NCBI GenBank assembly: GCA_024758765.1
Contig: CP101406.1
Coordinates: 124,001 to 188,000, forward strand
Length of the DNA stretch: 64,000 bases
Source of the DNA: Mycobacterium sp. SVM_VP21
GTDB taxonomy: Bacteria; Actinomycetota; Actinomycetes; Mycobacteriales; Mycobacteriaceae
Direction of reading: 5' to 3'
Of this stretch, positions 57,492 to 64,000 are shown piece by piece; the stretch's first letter is position 1, and each line of letters begins with the position of its first letter. Both the position numbers and the translations under genes were made by a program. The notes under the pieces were generated by a model. The model was not told the origin of the DNA. It was given only the letters and a program-made list of their open reading frames with translations, and searched no databases.

Positions 57492-58934
57492 TCAGCCACT
57501 GATGTACATCGACTTCAGGTTGAAATAGCTGTTCAGTGCCTCGGGACCGAATTCGCGACCAATCCCGCTGTCCTTCACGCCACCGAACGGCGACCCGATC
57601 GCGACCGGATAGCCGTTCACCCCGATGGTGCCCGTGTGCACTCGGCGGGCAACATCTTTCGCCCGTTCGACGTCTGCACTGAACACCGAGCCGCCGAGCC
57701 CGTAGGGCGAGTCGTTCGCCAACCGCACCGCGTCGTTCTCGTCCTCGTAAGGGATGACCGACAGCACCGGCCCAAAGATCTCTTCCCGGGCGATGGTGGC
57801 CGAGTTGGTCATGTAGGCGAACACGGTGGGCTCGACGAACCAGCCGCGGTCCAGTCCCTTCGGCCGGCCGCCGCCGGCAACCAATTTAGCTTCAGTCTTG
57901 CCTTTTTCGATGTAACCCTCGACCCGCTCCCGATGCTCCTTGGAGGCCATCGGCCCGATCTCGACGGTGGGATCCAGCGGGTTCCCGATCTTGAGCGATG
58001 ACACCCGCGACGCCACGGTCTCCACGATCTCCTCGTAGCGACCTGCGGGAGCCAGCAGCCGGCTGCAGCACACACAGGTCTGGCCTTGGTTCATGAAGTT
58101 GACGAATTGCAGGTTGGGCCAGATCGTGTCCATGTCGACGTCGTCGAGCAGGATCGCCGCGGACTTGCCTCCCAGCTCCAAGGTCACTGGACGCAGCAAT
58201 TCCGCGCACACTTTCCCGATAGACCGGCCTGCCGCAGTCGACCCGGTGAAGCTGACCTTGTTCACGCCGGGGTGGGAAACCAGGTAGGCACCGATTTCCC
58301 GTCCACCCGGAACCCAGTTGATCACCCCGGGTGGCAAACCGGCGGCCTCGGCGGCGTCGGCCAAGATGTAGGAATCCAGCAGCGTGCTCGGCGGCGACGG
58401 CTTGACCACGATCGTGCACCCCGCAGCGAGCGCGGGCGCGATCTTGCTCATCGCCAGCACTACCGGGTAGTTCCACGGCACGATCGCGGCGACCACACCC
58501 ATTGGTGTCCGCCGAACCAGAGTCTCCACCCCCAGCTGTGATGGCCGACTCTCCTCTGTCGTTGTCGCGCCGGCGAGTTCGGCGTAGAAGCGCAGCATCC
58601 CGATCGCGAAGGAGCCCTCCAACATCTCGGCCAGGCCGATCGGCATCCCGTTCTCCTGGGACACCGTGCGGGCGAGGTCCGACGCGCGTTTTTCCAGTTC
58701 ATCGGCGAAGCGGAGCATCGCGGAGGCCCGATCGGGCGGTGAAAGGCCAGCCCAGTCGGAACTGTCGAACGCGGCCCCCGCCGCCGCCACCGCCTGGTCC
58801 ACATCGACTTCGGTAGCCTCGGGCACACTGCCCAATACCTCCTCGGTCGCCGCGTTTAGCACGGTGAGGCGACTTGATCCCGACGGTTTGACCCAGCTGC
58901 CACCGATGAACAACGCATCACGATCAACGCCCAT
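57492..58934 (-). CDS. aldehyde dehydrogenase
   Basis: Aldehyde dehydrogenase of 480 aa. Glu in [10 protein letters not shown], Cys in [11 protein letters not shown], cofactor motif FTGSTAAGR, and IVPWNYP. The start ATG 58934 ([12 protein letters not shown]) has GGGAG eight bases upstream; another ATG at 58958 lacks a ribosome site. Upstream on the same strand are the remains of an alcohol dehydrogenase gene and a PucR regulator gene, consistent with a former alcohol-to-acid operon under PucR control. Confidence 0.93.
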   Translation of the reverse strand: MGVDRDALFIGGSWVKPSGSSRLTVLNAATEEVLGSVPEATEVDVDQAVAAAGAAFDSSDWAGLSPPDRASAMLRFADELEKRASDLARTVSQENGMPIGLAEMLEGSFAIGMLRFYAELAGATTTEESRPSQLGVETLVRRTPMGVVAAIVPWNYPVVLAMSKIAPALAAGCTIVVKPSPPSTLLDSYILADAAEAAGLPPGVINWVPGGREIGAYLVSHPGVNKVSFTGSTAAGRSIGKVCAELLRPVTLELGGKSAAILLDDVDMDTIWPNLQFVNFMNQGQTCVCCSRLLAPAGRYEEIVETVASRVSSLKIGNPLDPTVEIGPMASKEHRERVEGYIEKGKTEAKLVAGGGRPKGLDRGWFVEPTVFAYMTNSATIAREEIFGPVLSVIPYEDENDAVRLANDSPYGLGGSVFSADVERAKDVARRVHTGTIGVNGYPVAIGSPFGGVKDSGIGREFGPEALNSYFNLKSMYISG

Positions 58935-59199
58935 GGCTGCGACTCCCAAACTTGACATGAGCGGCGGAATGGTGACCGCCACCACCTCGAAGACTTCTCC
59001 CGACAGTGGGCTTTGTCGATGGCGAGCCGAACAACCGTCGCCCGGCCATGTTGTGTCGGTGAACAGCCGGGCCGGCGACACCTCGCCTCGTTCGTCACGT
59101 GATGCGCCGCAGCGGCGGCAGGACCGCGGCGCTGCGCATCGGGCCCAGCCGTCCGAATCACCCGAAGGTAAGTACCCATCGCCGTCGCGCGCATTCGAA
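58935..59199. other. no gene seen between ALDH and ADH remnant
   Basis: The aldehyde dehydrogenase frame stays open here to 59321 but encodes Arg/Ser-rich sequence without family similarity. This would be where the middle and end of the alcohol dehydrogenase gene once lay. I see no repeat, promoter or terminator that I can support. Confidence 0.45.
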
Positions 59200-59454
59200 T
59201 CACCGCTCGGGAGTAGGCCAGACAGATTGCGCCATCCATTCGAGGCAGTACGCGGGGTGTCCTGACTGGCACCGATCACATAGCCCGCAGCTGTCGAACG
59301 ACAACACGACGTGGTCACCAACGGCTACCCCGGATACCGAGCTACCCACGGCCTCAACAACACCCGCCCCTTCATGGCCCGTGACGATTGACAGCGCACC
59401 GGCCATTCCACTCCGCGGAACCATGTCGGTATGACACATCCCGGCGCCGTTCAC
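59200..59454 (-). pseudogene. alcohol dehydrogenase remnant
   Basis: An 84-codon frame encodes GAGMCHTDMVPRSGM, IVTGHEGAGVVEAVGSSVSG and CGLCDRCQSGHPAYC: the catalytic-zinc region and structural zinc site of an NDMA-type alcohol dehydrogenase. About 35 N-terminal residues and the whole C-terminal two thirds (Rossmann domain) are missing. It begins 6 bases after the pucR stop, so the 5' deletion reached the regulator's end. The functional homologue at 10087 is intact. Confidence 0.8.
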
Positions 59455-59460
59455 CGGTGT

Positions 59461-60705
59461 CTAGGGCAGCCGCAGTTCGATCTCGAACGCCAGACAGAGT
59501 TCGGCGGTGTCCTTCGGGCTCGACAGGGACTTGCCGGTCCACTCTTCGATCCGATGCAGCCGGTGCCGCACGGTGTTGGGATGGCAGAAGATCTTCATCG
59601 CGGTATCGCTGACGGAGCCCTGTGCCTGAACCCAGGCCCGGAATGTGTCGAACAGGATCTTGCGTTCTGTCGACGGCAACTCATCCAACCGGCCCAGAAC
59701 CGACGATCTGATCTTCGCCATGACCTCCGGTGAGCTGACCGCCGCCACTGCCAGCGGGGAGTCGTCGAACACCGTGACCATAGAGTCGCAAGAGGGCTTT
59801 CCGGTGACCGCCAACCGGGCGAACCGCAGTGCATCGCCGGTTTCGGCCAGGTCGTGGAACGGCGGGCTGATGCCGACCCGGCTGGTGGCTGCACTGTGGA
59901 GTATCTCGACCAGTTCGTCGAGTGTGTCGGGCCTTTCGGGCGCTGACCGGTTGCGGAGATGGACGATGCCGACCTGCAGATCCGGCAGCAGTCGCCACGC
60001 CGAACGGATGTCGTGGGAGGACAACTTGTTGGCGATGGTAGGAAGCCCCAGCTTCCCGATCGCCGGTAGTTCTGCCGCCACGACGACGAACGGTCCGGAG
60101 GTCGGCAGTCGCAGCAGGTCGGCCGCCTCCCAGAGGCTCCGGATGTCGGTGATCTGCCGAAACAGCAGCGCCTCCACCAGCGCCGATCGCTCCTCCTCCT
60201 GCTCCAAGATCTGCGTGGTCAGCTGTTGGCGGTAGGCGCTGGCCATCGCCTCGGTGAAGGTGTCCTGCGCGAGGAAGACACGCGCGGCGGCATCCAGGAT
60301 CGATTCGGTGGGCATCTTCGCCGCCCGCGCTTCGGCAACGGCCTGCTCCCACATCAACCGGAATCCGATCCGATAGGCGGTCATCACCGCTGGCAGCGGC
60401 ACACCGGCGACGGCGCGGGTGATGCCGGTGCGCTCGGCGGCCGACAAATCCGGGGCGATGTCCCCGGCGAGCGAGTCGAAGACGAATGTCAGGTTGGCCA
60501 CGCAGCTGTCGCGCACGTCGTCGCGACTGACGATTGTGCCGTCGCGGTACGCGGCGATCTCGCGGCAGAGCAGGTCGGCCATCGCCGCACCCAGCTCTGG
60601 TCCGCGGGCCAGCATGAGTTCGCTGAGCTTGCTGATGTGCGGACCGGTCGCGTTGCCACGCCGGACACCATCGGTGTGCGATGCCGCGCCCATGCCGCAG
60701 ATCAT
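59461..60705 (-). CDS. PucR-family transcriptional regulator
   Basis: Regulator of 414 aa (410 if the ATG at 60693 is used). The N-terminal part is the RsbRD/PucR sensory helical domain; the middle resembles the GGDEF-derived CdaR domain; the C terminus has the PucR HTH: FDTFRAWVQAQGSVSDTAMK then IFCHPNTVRHRLHRIEEWTG. Mycobacterial PucR proteins often activate adjacent alcohol or aldehyde metabolism genes; here an ADH remnant and an aldehyde dehydrogenase follow on the same strand. Divergent from the second adenylate kinase gene with 239 bp between. Confidence 0.9.
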   Translation of the reverse strand: MICGMGAASHTDGVRRGNATGPHISKLSELMLARGPELGAAMADLLCREIAAYRDGTIVSRDDVRDSCVANLTFVFDSLAGDIAPDLSAAERTGITRAVAGVPLPAVMTAYRIGFRLMWEQAVAEARAAKMPTESILDAAARVFLAQDTFTEAMASAYRQQLTTQILEQEEERSALVEALLFRQITDIRSLWEAADLLRLPTSGPFVVVAAELPAIGKLGLPTIANKLSSHDIRSAWRLLPDLQVGIVHLRNRSAPERPDTLDELVEILHSAATSRVGISPPFHDLAETGDALRFARLAVTGKPSCDSMVTVFDDSPLAVAAVSSPEVMAKIRSSVLGRLDELPSTERKILFDTFRAWVQAQGSVSDTAMKIFCHPNTVRHRLHRIEEWTGKSLSSPKDTAELCLAFEIELRLP

Positions 60706-60944
60706 AGGCCTGTCATTGGCCGGTGTGAGAAATCACATCAAAGCGGACCCGTCGTTGTCTGCACCGACATTGTGCCGCAGAGCCGCCCAGGTGACCCTAG
60801 ATGCCAGCAACGCCCTTGCGAACGCCTGATGACCAAGGTGGCCCAAGGACTGGGGTTAGCTCATCGACGATTCTGGGCCAGACGGAAAATCCGCAGTACC
60901 AAGGTATTTCGAGTATTACTATTTCGGAGGGGACCTTACCGGAA

Positions 60945-61556
60945 GTGAAGATAATTATGGTATCCCCGCCTGGGTCCGGTAAAGGGACTCAGTGCAAGCT
61001 ACTTTCCGAAGCAACTGGGATCACGCATATTTCGTCCGGAGACATGCTGCGTGCCGAGGTCGCCGGGAACACGGAGCCAGGGCGCAAAGTGTCGTCGTTC
61101 ATCGAGCGTGGGGACCTGGTCCCGGACGCTTTACTGTTCGATATCGTCACGCCTGCGGTCGTCGGCGCGGTTCGCGAGACCGGCGGCTACCTGCTGGACG
61201 GTTTCCCGCGGACTCTGCCGCAGGCCTTGCGGGCGGCGGAGATCGGCGTGCAGTTGAATGTGGCCGGCGACGCAGTGGTATATCTGAGCGCTCCCGAGGA
61301 TGTGCTCGTTGCAAGGCTGCTCGCCCGCGCGGAGCGAGAGGACCGGCCCGACGATACGCCGGAGATCATCAGACACCGGCTTGCCGTATACACCGAGCAA
61401 ACCGAGCCACTGGTCAAGTACTACCTCGGCCGGGGAATCCTAGTCGAAATCGACGCCGACCGCGCCGAGGCCGAGGTGCACACCACGCTCATGGAGCGGC
61501 TCACAGCGGGCGGTGCACGGTCGGCGGCTGAGGGCGCGCCACGGAATTCGACGTGA
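60945..61556 (+). CDS. adk: second adenylate kinase
   Basis: Adenylate kinase of 203 aa (AMP + ATP to 2 ADP). The P-loop region is [16 protein letters not shown]; most Adks have GxPGxGKGT, and here the first Gly is Ser. The AMP site ([10 protein letters not shown]), [10 protein letters not shown] and the short LID with [13 protein letters not shown] are intact. No Adk-type zinc LID, as in other actinobacteria. Start GTG 60945 has GGAGGGGA about 11 bases upstream. The housekeeping adk of mycobacteria is in the secY-map region, so this is an extra copy. Its stop overlaps the start of a ppa remnant (GTGA). Confidence 0.88.
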   Translation: MKIIMVSPPGSGKGTQCKLLSEATGITHISSGDMLRAEVAGNTEPGRKVSSFIERGDLVPDALLFDIVTPAVVGAVRETGGYLLDGFPRTLPQALRAAEIGVQLNVAGDAVVYLSAPEDVLVARLLARAEREDRPDDTPEIIRHRLAVYTEQTEPLVKYYLGRGILVEIDADRAEAEVHTTLMERLTAGGARSAAEGAPRNST

Positions 61557-61723
61557 CGGTTGAGATTCCCAACGGTCAGCGCAGCAAGTATGAGATCGAC
61601 CACCAGACCGGCCGGGTGCGACTCGACCGGTTCCTGTACACCACGACGGACTGCCCGGTTAGGGACGCGATACGCCTGCGCCCGGCTGAGATACCGCCGC
61701 TGTGCGCGGGTACACCGAAATAG
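61553..61723 (+). pseudogene. ppa: inorganic pyrophosphatase remnant
   Basis: The frame starting GTG 61553, overlapping the adk stop, encodes [20 protein letters not shown] then [10 protein letters not shown], the N terminus of a family I inorganic pyrophosphatase. After this the sequence turns unrelated and stops at 61723, before any of the catalytic Asp residues. It is a 3'-deleted gene; the intact ancestor would have been translationally coupled to adk. Only a short gap (92 bp) separates it from the acyl-CoA synthetase gene. Confidence 0.8.
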
Positions 61724-61815
61724 CCACATGGTTGGTCGGACCCACATTGTGCGGCACCGTCGCCCGGAGCACGCTTTGAAGCAGTGACCATCGGCACACT
61801 CCCGGAGAGCCCACC

Positions 61816-63324
61816 ATGACCAGTTTGAGCACCACCCTCATCGCGGCCGCAGACCGTCATCCAGACCGCATCGCGCTGCGCTGCGACGAGGTGAAATTCA
61901 CCTTCGCCGGGTTCCATGCCGCGGCCGCCCGCGTCGCCACGCTGCTTGGGAAGGCGGGTATCGACCCCGGTGATCCGGTCGGCCTGATGCTGCCCAACAC
62001 ACCGGCTTATGCCATTGCGTACTACGGCATCATGTACCGCGGAGCCATCGCGGTCCCGATGAATCCGCTGCTCAAGGCTCGCGAAGTCCAGTTCTATCTC
62101 TCTAACAGCGGCGCTAAGGCTCTGTTTGCCACTCCGGCGTTCGCCGGGGAGGCCAGTGCGGGCGCAGCGCAGGTGGACGCGCAGTGTTGGGTCGTCGACG
62201 ACGCCGGTTTGGTCGGCCTCATCGCCGACCTGCCCGAGCAGGACGCCCCGACAGACCGCGCCGACGACGACGTCGCAGTCATCCTGCACACCTCGGGAAC
62301 CACGGGCAGGCCCAAGGGAGCCATGCTCACCCATGGCAATCTCGGCCGCAACGCCGATGTCTGCGCTCGCACCCTCATCGAGATCGGACCGGATGACGTA
62401 GTGATGGGCTGCCTGCCGCTGTTTCACGTGTTCGGTCTGACTTGCGGGCTGAATTCCGCAGTGCTCGCTGGGGCGATGTTGACGCTGATCCCGCGGTTTG
62501 ACCCCCGCAAGGCACTCGAAGTGATCGAGCGCGACGCCGTCACCGTGTTCGAGGGGGTGCCGACCATGTATTCGGCGCTGTTGAGCGTGGCAGGCGAGTT
62601 CACGCCGGACGCGATTCGCAGTTTGCGGACCTGCGTGTCGGGCGGGGCGGCGCTTCCGGTGCAGACCCTCACCGACTTCGAGAAGAACTTCGGCTGCATG
62701 GTTTTGGAGGGCTATGGGCTCTCCGAGAGTTCTCCGGTGGCCTCGTTCAATCATCCGCACCGCCCACGAAAGGCCGGTTCCATCGGAACTCCGGTCGAAG
62801 GTGTACAGATGCGGGTGATGAATCTCGACGGCGTCGAAGTGCCGCAAGGCGAGTTGGGTGAGATACAGATCCGCGGCCACAACGTGATGAAGGGCTACTG
62901 GAACCTGCCGGAAGCCACGGCGACCACGATCAGCGCTTCCGGTTGGCTGTCCACCGGTGATGTGGGACGCGTCGACGAGGACGGCTACTTCTACATCGCC
63001 GACCGTACCAAGGACCTGATCATCCGCGGTGGCTACAACGTCTATCCCCGGGAGATCGAAGAGGTCCTCTACGAGCATCCGGCGGTGGCTGAGGCCGCCG
63101 TTGTCGGGATCCCGCACGACTCTCTCGGTGAAGACGTCGGCGCGGCGGTCGTCTTGAAAGAAGGGTCGAGTGTGGACCCCGATGAGCTGCGCGACTTTGT
63201 CAAGGCGCGGGTGGCCGCCTACAAGTATCCCCGCAAAGTCTGGATGATCGAGGAGCTGCCCAAGGGCCCCACCGGCAAGGTCCAGAAACGCGACATCGAA
63301 ATCCCGACCAGTGAGGGCAATTGA
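61816..63324 (+). CDS. fatty acyl-CoA synthetase (FadD type)
   Basis: Acyl-adenylate-forming enzyme of 502 aa; it makes acyl-CoA from acid, CoA and ATP with release of AMP and PPi. Core motifs: A3 ILHTSGTTGRPKGAM near residue 156, A5 EGYGLSESSPV, A7 STGDVGRVDEDGYFYIADRT, and the catalytic Lys of A10 in PKGPTGKVQKRD. The form resembles mycobacterial long- or medium-chain FadD ligases. The adjacent adenylate kinase (and formerly pyrophosphatase) would remove its by-products; the following PHA-synthase-type gene could use its product. The latter gene starts 5 bp after its stop. Confidence 0.92.
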   Translation: MTSLSTTLIAAADRHPDRIALRCDEVKFTFAGFHAAAARVATLLGKAGIDPGDPVGLMLPNTPAYAIAYYGIMYRGAIAVPMNPLLKAREVQFYLSNSGAKALFATPAFAGEASAGAAQVDAQCWVVDDAGLVGLIADLPEQDAPTDRADDDVAVILHTSGTTGRPKGAMLTHGNLGRNADVCARTLIEIGPDDVVMGCLPLFHVFGLTCGLNSAVLAGAMLTLIPRFDPRKALEVIERDAVTVFEGVPTMYSALLSVAGEFTPDAIRSLRTCVSGGAALPVQTLTDFEKNFGCMVLEGYGLSESSPVASFNHPHRPRKAGSIGTPVEGVQMRVMNLDGVEVPQGELGEIQIRGHNVMKGYWNLPEATATTISASGWLSTGDVGRVDEDGYFYIADRTKDLIIRGGYNVYPREIEEVLYEHPAVAEAAVVGIPHDSLGEDVGAAVVLKEGSSVDPDELRDFVKARVAAYKYPRKVWMIEELPKGPTGKVQKRDIEIPTSEGN

Positions 63325-63329
63325 TCACC

Positions 63330-64000
63330 ATGCCCACTACAACGACCAAACCCGACGAACTCGCCGCCCCGCTGGACCTGTTGCTGACCAGCGCCACCAA
63401 ACCGTTCGCGAGCCGGATGCTGCCCGACGCCACCTGGGCGCGGTTCGGCGCCAGCCTTGCCAAGCAACCCGGCGCGGTGGCCGATCGCGTTGCCAAGCTG
63501 GCCCGCGAGCTCGGCAGCATCGCCGCGGGCAGGTCGCAACGCGCCCCTGGCCGGGCCGACAAGCGGTTCAGCGACCCGGCGTGGCAACACAATCCACTGC
63601 TGCACCGGATCATGCAGACCTACCTGGCGGCCGCCGAGACCACCGGCGGGTTACTCGACGACGCCGACCTGGACTGGCGTGACAACGAGAAGATGCGCTT
63701 CGTCGCCGACAACATCGTCGAATTCCTGGCGCCGAGCAACAGTCCGGTGATCAGCCCGCTCGGCTGGAAAGCCCTGATCGACACCGGAGGATTGAGCGCG
63801 GTTCGCGGGCTGAAAGCCTTCGCCCGCGACATGGCGTCGCAACCCCGGGTACCGGCCATGGTAGAACCGGACGCATTCGCGGTGGGTGAGACCGTCGCGG
63901 TCACCAAAGGCGCGGTGGTGGCTCAGACCTCGATGTTCGAGCTGATCCAGTACGCCCCGCAGACCCCTGAGGTGCGTGCGATTCCGCTGCTGATGGTGCC
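63330..64000 (+). CDS. PHA synthase-type (PhaC) protein, partial
   Basis: First 223 residues of a poly(3-hydroxyalkanoate) synthase-type protein, cut by the window end. WARFGASLAKQPGAVADRVA, RFSDPAWQHNPLLHRIMQTY and NIVEFLAPSNSPVISPLGWK are typical of the PhaC N-terminal domain; VGETVAVTKGAVVAQTSMFE then LIQYAP begins the alpha/beta hydrolase core. The Cys lipase-like box has not been reached. It starts 5 bp after the acyl-CoA synthetase and is clearly cotranscribed. PHA polymer synthesis or a related acyltransfer is possible. Confidence 0.88.
   Translation, partial: MPTTTTKPDELAAPLDLLLTSATKPFASRMLPDATWARFGASLAKQPGAVADRVAKLARELGSIAAGRSQRAPGRADKRFSDPAWQHNPLLHRIMQTYLAAAETTGGLLDDADLDWRDNEKMRFVADNIVEFLAPSNSPVISPLGWKALIDTGGLSAVRGLKAFARDMASQPRVPAMVEPDAFAVGETVAVTKGAVVAQTSMFELIQYAPQTPEVRAIPLLMV

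Noticed and set aside
61576..63117. 513-codon minus-strand open frame opposite the acyl-CoA synthetase
   Set aside because: The plus strand encodes all adenylation motifs; the antisense frame shows none of any family.

Overview
The window is chromosomal DNA from a high-GC actinobacterium, almost certainly a non-tuberculous mycobacterium. The evidence is a backbone in the order I know from M. tuberculosis Rv3028c to Rv3050c: fixB-fixA, methyltransferase, GH57, GT4, acetyltransferase, PQQ-like lipoprotein, DUF3298 protein, two methyltransferases, echA17, NUDIX, ABC ATPase, serB2, ctaD, fecB, adhC, nrdF2, flavin monooxygenase and TetR. It also carries secreted PE-PPE-domain hydrolases. I see no tRNA, rRNA, intact insertion sequence, prophage or CRISPR array. 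I did not place the species.

Layout. 0.1-4.4 kb: an NmrA/SDR pair and a large LuxR-type ATPase regulator. 4.5-6.3 kb: the electron-transfer flavoprotein genes fixBA. 6.4-10.1 kb: the first half of the methylglucose lipopolysaccharide (MGLP)/glucan locus. 10.1-22.1 kb: an accessory block of oxidoreductases and hydrolases (alcohol dehydrogenase, Baeyer-Villiger monooxygenase, esterase, aldehyde dehydrogenase, luciferase-like monooxygenase, dehalogenase-like hydrolase) with three local regulators. Near-identical 20-bp palindromes lie in front of the monooxygenase and between the aldehyde dehydrogenase and luciferase-like genes, so part of the block looks like one regulon. 22.1-27.3 kb: the second half of the MGLP locus. 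27.3-29.6 kb: a tandem pair of secreted histidine phosphatases inserted into that backbone. 29.7-39.1 kb: echA17 to adhC, with a secreted PE-PPE hydrolase inserted. 39.2-43.6 kb: an MFS/GntR pair, a NarK-like transporter with a DoxX-like protein, a helicase-like remnant and a small XRE regulator.

43.7-51.4 kb: nrdF2, a second flavin monooxygenase, a frameshifted secreted glycoside hydrolase, another PE-PPE hydrolase, a TetR and a geranylgeranyl-reductase-family protein. 51.8-53.4 kb: a superoxide dismutase gene 3 bp from a second class Ib ribonucleotide reductase small subunit. 53.4-59.5 kb: a region with four gene remnants between intact genes (LysR-type sensor domain, DUF5997, SGNH hydrolase, Hsp31-type deglycase, aldehyde dehydrogenase). 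59.5-64 kb: a PucR regulator, a second adenylate kinase overlapping the stump of an inorganic pyrophosphatase gene, an acyl-CoA synthetase and the start of a PHA-synthase-type gene.

The most interesting signals are: (i) the paired operators tying together a probable ketone-to-acid route; (ii) the sod-nrdF operon with a palindrome over its promoter; (iii) the adk/ppa-remnant/acyl-CoA synthetase/PHA synthase cluster, where the first two enzymes would clear the AMP and pyrophosphate made by the third; and (iv) the tandem secreted phosphatases inside the MGLP locus.
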